From the NCBI RefSeq assembly GCF_029813775.1, contig NZ_JARVKW010000014.1, forward strand, positions 62,001 to 126,000: 64,000 nt of DNA, given 5' to 3'. Below the pieces are notes generated by a model that worked only from the letters and a program-made list of their open reading frames with translations, did no database searches and was not told the DNA's origin. The DNA comes from Streptomyces sp. DH24. Lineage in GTDB: Bacteria > Actinomycetota > Actinomycetes > Streptomycetales > Streptomycetaceae. Made by a program: the position numbers and the translations under genes. Shown piece after piece: positions 53,450 through 61,741 of the stretch; the stretch's first letter is position 1; every line of letters starts with the position of its first letter.

Positions 53450-54092
53450 TGCGAGTCACCCCAGCCACGGTCTTCTGACCGACCTCGACCGCCACCTCCA
53501 CGCCTTCCGGGAGGTACAGGTCGACGCGGGAGCCGAACCGGATCAGACCGATCCGCTCGCCCTGCTCGACCTTCGTGCCCTGCGGAACGTACGGCACGAT
53601 GCGGCGGGCCACCGCGCCGGCGATCTGGATCATCTCGATGTCACCGAGCTCGGTGTCGAAGTGCCAGACGACGCGCTCGTTGTTCTCGCTCTCCTTGTTG
53701 AAAGCGGGAACGAAGCCGCCGGGGATGTGCTCGACCGACGTCACCGTGCCGTCCAGCGGCGCGCGGTTGACGTGGACGTTGAGCGGGCTCATGAAAATCG
53801 CGACGCGCGTGCGGCCGTCCTTCCACGGCATGATGCTCTGCACCACACCGTCGGCGGGCGAGATGACCCGGCCCCGGGTGATCTCACGCTCGGGGTCGCG
53901 GAAGAACCACAGCATTCCCGCCGCCAGCGCGGTGGCGGGGACGGCGACGGCCTTGGCCGCGCCCGAGCGGCGGGCGCGGGCCAGGCTGAGGGCTGCGGTG
54001 GCGACGGTCGGAAGAAGCCACGGCGATGCTCCGCGCGCGAGGCGTACGCCGAAACGGCTGTCGCGAGGTGCAGAGGTTTGGCTGTCGGGCAT
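53436..54092 (-). CDS. psd: Phosphatidylserine decarboxylase proenzyme
   Basis: The 218-residue proenzyme is of the short PSD-related type. It has an N-terminal membrane segment (PWLLPTVATAALSLA), AIFMSPLNVHVNRAPLDGTV with the family His, and the self-cleavage site FGSRVDLYLP, where Ser at about 188 becomes the pyruvoyl group. It converts phosphatidylserine to phosphatidylethanolamine at the membrane. AAGG precedes the ATG at 54092. The pssA start lies within its last codons. Confidence 0.92.
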   Translation of the reverse strand: MPDSQTSAPRDSRFGVRLARGASPWLLPTVATAALSLARARRSGAAKAVAVPATALAAGMLWFFRDPEREITRGRVISPADGVVQSIMPWKDGRTRVAIFMSPLNVHVNRAPLDGTVTSVEHIPGGFVPAFNKESENNERVVWHFDTELGDIEMIQIAGAVARRIVPYVPQGTKVEQGERIGLIRFGSRVDLYLPEGVEVAVEVGQKTVAGVTRIDRD

Positions 54093-54217
54093 GGATGACC
54101 TTCGTAGCGGATGATGCCGCGCTTCTTACGGGGGGACGGCGGCTTTCCGGCGATCGTAGCGGCTCCGGGCCGCAACTGGGTAAGCCAGGAAGCCGAGTCG
54201 GCGGCCGAAGACTGCTG

Positions 54218-54254
54218 ACGGGGTGTGATTCTCTTCCCAAAGAAAACACCCCGT
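54218..54254 (-). terminator. Hairpin downstream of the ethylmalonyl-CoA operon
   Basis: ACGGGGTGT (54218-54226) pairs with ACACCCCGT (54246-54254) around a 19-nt AT-rich loop. On the minus strand it lies 11 bp after the acyl-CoA dehydrogenase stop, the end of a five-gene operon. Confidence 0.5.
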
Positions 54255-54264
54255 ATCCGGACAT

Positions 54265-55470
54265 CTAGCCCTGGAATCGATACTCTTCGAGCAGCCTGCG
54301 GCCGATGATCATTTTCTGGATCTCGGCGGTACCTTCACCGATGAGCAGCATCGGCGCCTCGCGGTAGAGACGCTCGATCTCGTACTCCTTGGAGAAGCCG
54401 TATCCACCGTGGATACGGAAGGCGTCCTCCACGACCTCTTTGCAGTATTCGGAGGCGAGATACTTCGCCATCCCTGCCTCAAGGTCGTTTCGTTCCCCCG
54501 AGTCCTTTTTGCGTGCGGCGTTCACCATCATCGCATGAGCGGCCTCCACCTTGGTAGCCATCTCGGCCAGCTTGAACTGGATGGCCTGGTGCTGGGCGAT
54601 CTGCTTGCCGAACGTGTGGCGCTGCTGGGCGTACGACACGCCCAGCTCGAAGGCACGCTGCGCGACGCCGCAGCCACGCGCCGCGACGTTCACCCGACCG
54701 ACCTCGACGCCGTCCATCATCTGGTAGAAGCCGCGGCCGGTGACCCCGCCGAGCACCCGATCGGCGGGAATGCGCAGGCCGTCCATGATGAGCTCGGTGG
54801 TGTCGACACCCTTGTAGCCCATCTTGTCGATCTTGCCGGGGATGGTCAGGCCGGGCCGGACCTCACCGAAGCCCGGCTCCTTCTCCACGAGGAAGGTCGT
54901 CATGGACTTGTGCGGCGCCGTGCCCTCGGGGTGTCCTTCGTCACTTCGCACCAGTACGGCCACCAGGGACGAGGTTCCGCCGTTCGTCAGCCACATCTTC
55001 TGGCCCGTCAGGACGTACTCGTCGCCGTCCCTGACCGCCTTCGACGTGATGGCCGACACGTCCGAGCCCAGCGCCGGCTCCGACATGGAGAACGCGCCGC
55101 GGATGTCGCCGGCCGCCATCCTCGGCAGGAAGTGGTCCTTCTGCTCCTGCGTGCCGTGCTGCTTGAGCATGTACGCCACGATGAAGTGGGTGTTGATGAT
55201 GCCGGACACCGACATCCAGCCACGCGCGATCTCCTCCACGCACAGCGCGTAGGTGAGCAGCGACTCGCCCAGACCCCCGTACTCCTCGGGGATCATCAGA
55301 CCGAACAGGCCGAGCTCCTTGAGCCCGTCGACGATCTGCTGCGGGTACTCGTCGCGGTGCTCCAGCTCGGTCGCGACGGGGATGATCTCCTTGTCCACGA
55401 AGTCCCGGACGGTGGAGAGGATCTCCTGCTGGACGTCCGTGAGGCCGTGGGTCTGGGCGAGACGCGCCAT
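54265..55470 (-). CDS. mcd: Acyl-CoA dehydrogenase, probable (2S)-methylsuccinyl-CoA dehydrogenase
   Basis: The 401-residue flavoprotein has the acyl-CoA dehydrogenase signatures: FSMSEPALGSDVSAITSKAV, YVLTGQKMWLTNGGTSS, CGVAQRAFELGVSYAQQRHT, IHGGYGFSKEYEIERLYREA and a terminal LLIGEGTAEIQKMIIGRRLL with the catalytic-base Glu region. As the last gene of the ccr-ecm-mcl operon it most likely oxidises methylsuccinyl-CoA to mesaconyl-CoA. It is shorter than the proteobacterial enzyme I remember, so the name rests on context. It begins 3 nt after the MaoC stop. GC content drops at its 3' end. Confidence 0.87.
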   Translation of the reverse strand: MARLAQTHGLTDVQQEILSTVRDFVDKEIIPVATELEHRDEYPQQIVDGLKELGLFGLMIPEEYGGLGESLLTYALCVEEIARGWMSVSGIINTHFIVAYMLKQHGTQEQKDHFLPRMAAGDIRGAFSMSEPALGSDVSAITSKAVRDGDEYVLTGQKMWLTNGGTSSLVAVLVRSDEGHPEGTAPHKSMTTFLVEKEPGFGEVRPGLTIPGKIDKMGYKGVDTTELIMDGLRIPADRVLGGVTGRGFYQMMDGVEVGRVNVAARGCGVAQRAFELGVSYAQQRHTFGKQIAQHQAIQFKLAEMATKVEAAHAMMVNAARKKDSGERNDLEAGMAKYLASEYCKEVVEDAFRIHGGYGFSKEYEIERLYREAPMLLIGEGTAEIQKMIIGRRLLEEYRFQG

Positions 55471-55472
55471 GA

Positions 55473-55985
55473 CTACTTCTCCTGCTCCCTGAGCTCGGGG
55501 CGGCCGGGCTGTTCGCCGCCGCGCTCCTTGATGTACGTCTCGGTCGGCACCATGACCTTGCGGCGGAACACGCAGACGAGCGTGCCGTCCTGCTTGTAGC
55601 CCTTGGTCTCCACGTGCACGATGCCGCGGTCGTTCTTCGACTTCGACGGCCACTTGTCGAGCACCGTGGTCTCGCCGTAGACCGTGTCGCCGTGGAAGGT
55701 CGGCGCCACGTGCCTGAGCGACTCGATCTCCAGGTTGGCGATCGCCTTGCCGGAGATGTCCGGCACGGACATGCCGAGCAGCAGCGAGTAGACGTAGTTC
55801 CCCACGACGACGTTCCTGCCGAAGTCCGTCGTCTTCTCCGCGTAGTTGGTGTCCATGTGGAGCGGGTGGTGGTTCATGGTGAGGAGACAGAAGAGGTGGT
55901 CGTCGTACTCCGTGACCGTCTTCCCGGGCCAGTGCTTGTAGACCGCCCCGACCTCGAACTCCTCGTAGGTGCGTCCGAACTGCAT
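55473..55985 (-). CDS. MaoC-family hydratase, probable mesaconyl-CoA hydratase
   Basis: The 170-residue single hot-dog-fold protein has FEVGAVYKHWPGKTVTEYDD, the hydratase-2-like MNHHPLHMDTNYAEKTTDFG and NYVYSLLLGMSVPDISGKAI. In the ethylmalonyl-CoA pathway this step hydrates mesaconyl-C1-CoA to beta-methylmalyl-CoA. Proteobacterial mesaconyl-CoA hydratases are larger, double hot-dog proteins, so the assignment rests on operon position. It lies 5 nt after the lyase stop and 2 nt before the dehydrogenase start. Confidence 0.83.
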   Translation of the reverse strand: MQFGRTYEEFEVGAVYKHWPGKTVTEYDDHLFCLLTMNHHPLHMDTNYAEKTTDFGRNVVVGNYVYSLLLGMSVPDISGKAIANLEIESLRHVAPTFHGDTVYGETTVLDKWPSKSKNDRGIVHVETKGYKQDGTLVCVFRRKVMVPTETYIKERGGEQPGRPELREQEK

Positions 55986-55990
55986 GGCCG

Positions 55991-57010
55991 TCACGCCTCC
56001 GGGATCTCGAACGTGCTGGTGCGCCGCATGCCGGCGGCGCGTCCCTTGCCCGCGACGACCAGCGCCATCTTGCGGCTGGCCTCGTCGATCATCTCGTCGC
56101 CGAGCATCGCGGAGCCCTTCTTGCCGCCCGCCTCGGACGTGTAGTACTCGTACGCGTCCAGGATCAGCTCGGCGTGGTCGTAGTCCTCCTGCGACGGCGA
56201 GAAGATCTCGTTGGACGCCTCGACCTGGCCCGGGTGCAGCACCCACTTGCCGTCGAAGCCGAGGGCCGCGGCGCGCCGGGCGACCTCGCGGTAGCCGTCC
56301 ACGTTGCGGATCTGGAGGTAGGGGCCGTCGATCGCCTGGAGGTTGTTGGCGCGGGCGGCCATCAGGATCTTCATCAGGATGTAGTGGTAGGCGTCCGCCG
56401 GGTAGCCGGGCGGCTGCTCGCCGACCACCAGGGACTTCATGTTGATCGACGCCATGAAGTCGGCCGGGCCGAAGATGATCGTCTCCACGCGCGGGGAGGC
56501 CTGCGCGATCTCGTTGACGTTGTTCAGGCCCTGCGCGTTCTCGATCTGCGCTTCGATGCCGATGCGGCCCACCTCGAAGCCCATCGTCTTCTCGATCTGC
56601 GTCAGCAGCAGGTCGAGCGCGACGATCTGCTGGGCGTCCTGGACCTTCGGCAGCATGATGCAGTCCAGGTTCGGGCCGGCGCCCTCCACGACCGTCACGA
56701 CATCGCGGTACGTCCACTCGGTCGTCCAGTCGTTGACGCGGACCACGCGCGTCTTGCCCGTCCAGTCGCCCTCGTTGAGGAACTTGACGATGGTGTGCCG
56801 CGCCTCGGGCTTGGCGAGCGGCGCGCAGGCGTCCTCCAGGTCCAGGAAGACCTGGTCGGCGGGGAGGCCCTGGGCCTTCTCCAGGAAGCGCGGGTTCGAG
56901 CCCGGTACCGCCAGGCAGGAACGTCGAGGGCGAAGGCGGTCGACAGCGGGCGGGGCCGCGGCGGAGCCGCTCGCTGACGGGGTGGTGGTGGGCGACGGGC
57001 GGGCGGTCAT
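55991..57010 (-). CDS. mcl: HpcH/HpaI (CitE-like) lyase, probable L-malyl-CoA/beta-methylmalyl-CoA lyase
   Basis: The 339-residue aldolase has the CitE-like barrel: SCLAVPGSNPRFLEKAQGLP, FLDLEDACAPLAKPEARHTI, RVVRVNDWTTEWTYRDVVTV, the metal Glu in IGIEAQIENAQGL and GPADFMASI. It should split beta-methylmalyl-CoA to glyoxylate and propionyl-CoA. The N-terminal 25 residues are Ser/Pro/Ala-rich. Its start overlaps the mutase stop by 4 nt (ATGA). Confidence 0.88.
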   Translation of the reverse strand: MTARPSPTTTPSASGSAAAPPAVDRLRPRRSCLAVPGSNPRFLEKAQGLPADQVFLDLEDACAPLAKPEARHTIVKFLNEGDWTGKTRVVRVNDWTTEWTYRDVVTVVEGAGPNLDCIMLPKVQDAQQIVALDLLLTQIEKTMGFEVGRIGIEAQIENAQGLNNVNEIAQASPRVETIIFGPADFMASINMKSLVVGEQPPGYPADAYHYILMKILMAARANNLQAIDGPYLQIRNVDGYREVARRAAALGFDGKWVLHPGQVEASNEIFSPSQEDYDHAELILDAYEYYTSEAGGKKGSAMLGDEMIDEASRKMALVVAGKGRAAGMRRTSTFEIPEA

Positions 57011-59034
57011 GCGGGGACCTCCAGGGGGTCGAGCTTGTTCGCTGTGCGGATCTCGTCGACGATGCGGCCGATGATTCCGGTGATGTCGAAGTCCTTCGGG
57101 GTGAAGACCGCGGCCACTCCGGCGGCCCGCAGCTGATCGGCGTCACCGTTGGGGATGATGCCACCGGCGATCACCGGTATATCTGTGGCACCGGCCACAC
57201 GCAGCCGCTCCAGCACGTCCGGCACCAGCTGCGCGTGGGACCCGGACAGGATCGACAGGCCGACCGCGTGCACGTCCTCCGCGAGGGCCGCGTCCACGAT
57301 CTGCTCCGGGGTGAGCCGGATGCCCTGGTAGACCACCTCGAACCCGGCGTCGCGGGCCCGCACGGCGATCTGCTCGGCGCCGTTGGAGTGCCCGTCCAGG
57401 CCCGGCTTGCCGACCAGGAACCGCAGCTTGCCGACGCCGAGGTCCCGGGCCGTCAGCTCCACCTTGCGGCGCACCTCGGCCAGCTTGGAGCCCTGCTCGG
57501 CGGGCACGGCCACCGGCGCCGACGACACGCCCGTCGGGGCGCGGAACTCGCCGAACACCTCGCGCAGCGCCCCGGCCCACTCGCCGGTCGTGACGCCGGC
57601 GCGGGCGCACTCCAGGGTGGCCTCCATCAGGTTGGCGGTGCCGCGCGCGGCCTCCTTCAGCCTCTCCAGCGCCTTGCACGGGCGCGGGTGGTTGAAGGGC
57701 GGCTGGTAGCGGGTGTCCCGCCAGTGCTGCAGCGAGGCGATGACGCGGGCCTCGACCGCCGGGTCCACCGTCTGGATCGCGGTGTCCAGGTCGGCGGTCA
57801 GCGGGTTCGGCTCGGTGCCCTCGAAGATGTTGACGCCGACGATCTTCTCCTCGCCGGACTCGATCCGGGCCCGGCGCTCCGCGTGCGAGGCCACCAGCTG
57901 CGACTTCAGGTAGCCCGACTCGACGGCGGCCATCGCGCCGCCCATCTGCTGGATGTGGTCGATCTCGGCGAGCGCCGCCCCGACCAGTTCCTCGACCTTC
58001 GCCTCGACCACCTTCGAGCCCTCGAAGATGTCGTCGTACTCCAGCAGGTCGCTCTCGTACGCCAGGACCTGCTGGATGCGCAGTGACCACTGCTGGTCCC
58101 AGGGGCGCGGCAGGCCGAGGGCCTCGTTCCAGGCCGGCAGCTGCACGGCACGCGCGCGTGCGTCCTTGGAGAGGGTCACGGCCAGCATCTCCAGGACGAT
58201 CCGCTGGACGTTGTTCTCCGGCTGCGCCTCGGTCAGACCGAGGGAGTTGACCTGGACGCCGTAGCGGAAGCGGCGGTGCTTGGGGTTCTCGATGCCGTAC
58301 CGCTCGCGTGTGACCTTGTCCCAGATGCGGCCGAAGGCGCGCATCTTGCACATCTCCTCGACGAAGCGGACGCCCGCGTTCACGAAGAACGAGATGCGGC
58401 CGACGACGTCGCCCATGCGTTCCTGGGGCACCTGGCCGCTGTCGCGCACGGCGTCCAGCACGGCGATCGCGGTGGACATCGCGTACGCGATCTCCTGCAC
58501 CGGCGTGGCGCCCGCCTCCTGCAGGTGGTAGCTGCAGATGTTGATCGGGTTCCACTTCGGCAGGTGGGAGACCGTGTACGCGATCATGTCCGTCGTCAGA
58601 CGGAGGGAGGGGCCCGGCGGGAAGACGTGCGTCCCCCGCGACAGGTACTCCTTCACGATGTCGTTCTGCGTCGTGCCCTGGAGCTTGGTGACGTCCGCGC
58701 CCTGCTCCTCGGCGACGACCTGGTAGAGCGCCAGGAGCCACATGGCCGTGGCGTTGATCGTCATCGAGGTGTTCATCTGCTCCAGGGGGATGTCCTGGAA
58801 CAGCCGCCGCATGTCACCGAGATGGGCCACCGGCACCCCGACCCGGCCGACCTCGCCGCGGGCGAGGACGTGGTCGGAGTCGTAGCCGGTCTGCGTCGGC
58901 AGGTCGAACGCGACCGACAGACCGGTCTGGCCCTTGGCGAGGTTGCGCCGGTACAGCTCGTTGGACGCCTCCGCGGTCGAGTGCCCCGCGTACGTCCGCA
59001 TGAGCCACGGACGGTCCTTCTGACGCTCTGTCAT
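57007..59034 (-). CDS. ecm: Ethylmalonyl-CoA mutase (MeaA family, B12-dependent)
   Basis: The 675-residue mutase has the catalytic barrel (LPTQTGYDSDHVLARGEVGR, NTSMTINATAMWLLALYQVV, GTTQNDIVKEYLSRGTHVFP) and a C-terminal cobalamin domain with the base-off motif KPGLDGHSNGAEQIAVRARD and LSILSGSHAQLVPDVLERL. It converts ethylmalonyl-CoA to methylsuccinyl-CoA; such proteins were first called MeaA. It follows ccr by 10 nt and overlaps mcl, so all are one transcript. Confidence 0.93.
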   Translation of the reverse strand: MTERQKDRPWLMRTYAGHSTAEASNELYRRNLAKGQTGLSVAFDLPTQTGYDSDHVLARGEVGRVGVPVAHLGDMRRLFQDIPLEQMNTSMTINATAMWLLALYQVVAEEQGADVTKLQGTTQNDIVKEYLSRGTHVFPPGPSLRLTTDMIAYTVSHLPKWNPINICSYHLQEAGATPVQEIAYAMSTAIAVLDAVRDSGQVPQERMGDVVGRISFFVNAGVRFVEEMCKMRAFGRIWDKVTRERYGIENPKHRRFRYGVQVNSLGLTEAQPENNVQRIVLEMLAVTLSKDARARAVQLPAWNEALGLPRPWDQQWSLRIQQVLAYESDLLEYDDIFEGSKVVEAKVEELVGAALAEIDHIQQMGGAMAAVESGYLKSQLVASHAERRARIESGEEKIVGVNIFEGTEPNPLTADLDTAIQTVDPAVEARVIASLQHWRDTRYQPPFNHPRPCKALERLKEAARGTANLMEATLECARAGVTTGEWAGALREVFGEFRAPTGVSSAPVAVPAEQGSKLAEVRRKVELTARDLGVGKLRFLVGKPGLDGHSNGAEQIAVRARDAGFEVVYQGIRLTPEQIVDAALAEDVHAVGLSILSGSHAQLVPDVLERLRVAGATDIPVIAGGIIPNGDADQLRAAGVAAVFTPKDFDITGIIGRIVDEIRTANKLDPLEVPA

Positions 59035-59044
59035 CTACCGGCCC

Positions 59045-60388
59045 TCAGACGTTCCGGAAGCGGTTGATGGCGTCGACGTGCCGGGCGCGCATCTCCGGGT
59101 CGCGCACGCCCAGGCCCTCCTCGGGGGCCAGGCACAGCACGCCGACCTTGCCCTGGTGGAGGTTGCGGTGCACGTCGTAGGCGGCCTGCCCGGTGTCCTC
59201 GAGGGAGTAGACCTTGGACAGGGTCGGGTGGATCTTGCCCTTGGCGATGAGCCGGTTGGCCTCCCAGGCCTCGCGGTAGTTGGCGAAGTGCGAGCCGATG
59301 ATCCGCTTCAGCGACATCCACAGGTAGCGGTTGTCGTACTCGTGCATGTAGCCCGAGGTGGAGGCGCAGGTGGTGATGGTGCCGCCCTTGCGGGTGACGT
59401 AGACGCTGGCGCCGAAGGTCTCGCGGCCGGGGTGCTCGAAGACGATGTCGATGTCCTCGCCGCCGGTGAGCTCGCGGATGCGCTTGCCGAAGCGCTTCCA
59501 CTCCTTGGGGTCCTGGGTGTTCTCGTCCTTCCAGAACCTGTAGCCCTCGGCGGTGCGGTCGATGATCGCCTCCGCGCCCATCGCGCGGCAGATCTCCGCC
59601 TTCTGCGGCGAGGAGACGACACAGATCGGGTTGGCGCCGCCGGCCAGCGCGAACTGCGTGGCGTAGGAGCCGAGGCCGCCGCTGGCGCCCCAGATCAGGA
59701 CGTTGTCGCCCTGCTTCATGCCGGCGCCGTTGCGGGAGACCAACTGGCGGTAGGCGGTGGAGTTGACCAGGCCAGGAGCGGCGGCCTCCTCCCAGCTCAG
59801 GTGCTTGGGCTTGGGCATCAGCTGGTTCGACTTGACCAGCGCGATCTCGGCGAGGCCGCCGAAGTTGGTCTCGAAGCCCCAGATGCGCTGCTCGGGGTCG
59901 AGCATCGTGTCGTTGTGGCCGTCCGAGGACTCCAGCTCGACGGACAGGCAGTGCGCGACGACCTCGTCGCCCGGCTGCCAGGCGTTGACGCCCGGGCCGG
60001 TGCGCAGGACGACGCCGGCGAGGTCGGAGCCGATGATGTGGTACGGCAGGTCGTGGCGCTTGGCCAGCTCGTTGGTGCGGCCGTAGCGCTCCAGGAACCC
60101 GAAGGTCGACAGCGGCTCGAAGATCGAGGTCCACACCGAGTTGTAGTTGACCGAGGAGGCCATCACGGCCACCAGGGCCTCGCCCGGGCCCAGTTCGGGC
60201 ACCGGAACCTCGTCGAGGTGGATCGACTTGCGCGGGTCCTTCTCGCGGGTGGGCATGCCCGCGAACATCTCCGTCTCGTCCTTGTGCACGGTGATCGCGC
60301 GGTACGACTCGGGGATCGGCAGGGCGGCGAAGTCGGCCGAGGTGGAGTCGGGCGACTGGATCGCGTCGAGGATGTCCTTCACGGTCAC
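59045..60388 (-). CDS. ccrA: Crotonyl-CoA carboxylase/reductase
   Basis: The 447-residue medium-chain reductase matches the CCR family: MASSVNYNSVWTSIFEPLST, FLERYGRTNELAKRHDLPYH, GSDLAGVVLRTGPGVNAWQP, nucleotide-binding VLIWGASGGLGSYATQFALA, and FEHPGRETFGASVYVTRKGG. It reductively carboxylates crotonyl-CoA with NADPH and CO2 to ethylmalonyl-CoA, a unit for carbon assimilation and for polyketide extender units. The GTG at 60388 follows GGAGG. A leader of about 200 nt precedes it. Confidence 0.95.
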   Translation of the reverse strand: MTVKDILDAIQSPDSTSADFAALPIPESYRAITVHKDETEMFAGMPTREKDPRKSIHLDEVPVPELGPGEALVAVMASSVNYNSVWTSIFEPLSTFGFLERYGRTNELAKRHDLPYHIIGSDLAGVVLRTGPGVNAWQPGDEVVAHCLSVELESSDGHNDTMLDPEQRIWGFETNFGGLAEIALVKSNQLMPKPKHLSWEEAAAPGLVNSTAYRQLVSRNGAGMKQGDNVLIWGASGGLGSYATQFALAGGANPICVVSSPQKAEICRAMGAEAIIDRTAEGYRFWKDENTQDPKEWKRFGKRIRELTGGEDIDIVFEHPGRETFGASVYVTRKGGTITTCASTSGYMHEYDNRYLWMSLKRIIGSHFANYREAWEANRLIAKGKIHPTLSKVYSLEDTGQAAYDVHRNLHQGKVGVLCLAPEEGLGVRDPEMRARHVDAINRFRNV

Positions 60389-60591
60389 GGTGTTGCCTCC
60401 GGCGGTGAGCGCCCCGAGGGAAGGGCGCTGAGGGTTACGTCGGTGCTGCTGAGGGTTTTTTCGGGGTGCCGTCGGTTCGGCCGGTGGTGCTGTTCGGCAG
60501 CGCTTTGTGGCGCGGGAGGTTGCCTGTGACGCAGGCGTCCGGAGCGCGCGCGGGCGGGTGGGCCTGCTGGGACAGGCGCCCGGACTCCTTC

Positions 60592-60633
60592 AACGTATGA
60601 CACCGCGTGTCAGCTGACAAGGCACTCAGTGCC
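60592..60633 (-). promoter_or_regulatory. Promoter and operators of the ethylmalonyl-CoA operon
   Basis: On the minus strand TTGTCA (60619-60614) and TACGTT (60597-60592) are 16 bp apart. Between them is a perfect palindrome TGACAC-CGC-GTGTCA (60598-60612). A second one, GGCACT-C-AGTGCC (60621-60633), lies just upstream of the -35. These are strong candidates for regulator binding; the adjacent TetR protein is the first suspect. Confidence 0.6.
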
Positions 60634-60740
60634 AGAAGTTGCTCTCAGATGAAATCTTTACGTAACAAATGAGCGATGATCGATCGTATGGTGCCGCACG
60701 CCGCCCTCGAAAGACGGCAAAAACGGCCCGACATGCCAAA

Positions 60741-60765
60741 ACGGCCACCCCGATGGGGTGGCCGT
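60741..60765 (-). terminator. Intrinsic terminator of the TetR regulator gene
   Basis: ACGGCCACCCC (60741-60751) pairs perfectly with GGGGTGGCCGT (60755-60765) around the loop GAT. On the minus strand the stem is followed by TTTT, making this the most classical terminator in the window. Confidence 0.85.
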
Positions 60766-60795
60766 CCCGATCCGCCGTGCGTCCGGCGGCAGGGT

Positions 60796-61605
60796 TCAGC
60801 GGGTCTTCAGCGCCTCTTCGATGGTCCGCATGACCTCGTCCAGCGGCGCGTCCGTCCGCGCGACCGTCACCAGCACCTCGCCCCGCACGGAGGCGGTGGC
60901 CGGCGTCTGGCGGGGCGCACCGCTGCGCCCCGCCCCGATGCCCGTGCCGAACGTCTTGCGCACGATCGCGAAGGCGTGGTCGAGCTGGGCCTCCACGTCG
61001 CCCTGGCCGCCCGCCCGCAGCCAGCGCCGCAGGACGTGGTTGTGGGCGGTGACCACCGCGGAGGCGGCGACCTCGGCGAGCAGCGGGTCGTCGTTGGCGT
61101 CGTCGTCGTGCGCGTGCTCGTCGAAGTGGCCGAGGAGGTAGCGGGTGAAGAGGCGCTCGTAGCGGGCCACCGACGCGATCTCCGCCTCGCGCAGGGTGGG
61201 CACCTCGCGCGTCAGCTTGTAGCGGGCGACCGAGATCTCCGGCCGCGCCGCGTACATCTTCATGACTTCCTTGATGCCGCGGCACACCGTGTCGAGCGGA
61301 TGCTCGTGGGCCGGCGCCGCGTTGAGCACCGCCTCCGCGCGGACCAGGGTGTCGTCGTGGTCGGGGAAGATGGCCTCTTCCTTGGACCGGAAATGGCGGA
61401 AGAACGTACGGCGCGCGACCCCGGCCCGGGCCGCGATCTCGTCGACGGTGGTCGCCTCGTACCCCTTGGTCGCGAACAGCTCCATCGCCGCGGCCGCCAG
61501 CTCCCGGCGCATCTTGAGCCGTTGGGCGGCGGCGCGGCTGCCGGCGGCACTTTCCGGCACGTCGGGCGCAGCTGGTGTACGTGAGGACTTGGCGGGCTGG
61601 GACAT
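60796..61605 (-). CDS. TetR-family regulator, probable controller of the ethylmalonyl-CoA genes
   Basis: The 269-residue protein has a TetR helix-turn-helix after a 35-residue leader: RRELAAAAMELFATKGYEAT, TVDEIAARAGVARRTFFRHF and RSKEEAIFPDHDDTLVRAEA. The C-terminal ligand domain includes a His/Asp-rich loop (FDEHAHDDDANDDPL). It sits between ccrA and the hydroxyacyl-CoA dehydrogenase gene, on the same strand as both. TACGTT lies 6 nt before the ATG at 61605, and a TGCGCA-containing dyad lies upstream. Control of the surrounding acyl-CoA genes is inferred from position. Confidence 0.87.
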   Translation of the reverse strand: MSQPAKSSRTPAAPDVPESAAGSRAAAQRLKMRRELAAAAMELFATKGYEATTVDEIAARAGVARRTFFRHFRSKEEAIFPDHDDTLVRAEAVLNAAPAHEHPLDTVCRGIKEVMKMYAARPEISVARYKLTREVPTLREAEIASVARYERLFTRYLLGHFDEHAHDDDANDDPLLAEVAASAVVTAHNHVLRRWLRAGGQGDVEAQLDHAFAIVRKTFGTGIGAGRSGAPRQTPATASVRGEVLVTVARTDAPLDEVMRTIEEALKTR

Positions 61606-61618
61606 GCCCCGAACGTAC

Positions 61619-61646
61619 TGCATGTGCGCAGCTGAATGCGCATGCA
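61619..61646 (-). promoter_or_regulatory. Imperfect dyad upstream of the TetR gene
   Basis: TGCATGTGCGCA (61619-61630) faces TGCGCATGCA (61637-61646); TGCGCA is itself palindromic and occurs in each arm. It lies immediately upstream of the probable -10, as expected for an autoregulatory operator. Confidence 0.4.
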
Positions 61647-61741
61647 CGGGGTGCCCCCCGCCCCTCGGGGACGGGGGATGCCCGGTGGGGTCCAGCAGTC
61701 CGCCCCAGTCCTCGCCGGGCCGGAACCAGTCGCCGGGCCGC

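Larger units (their letters stand above)
60389..60795. other. 407-bp region: ccrA leader, promoter/operator and regulator terminator
   Basis: The first 200 bp form the probable ccrA leader; a minus-strand open frame there has no family resemblance. The operator cluster lies at 60592-60633 and the terminator of the TetR gene at 60741-60765. The stretch 60640-60700 is unusually AT-rich. No gene is supported. Confidence 0.55.
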
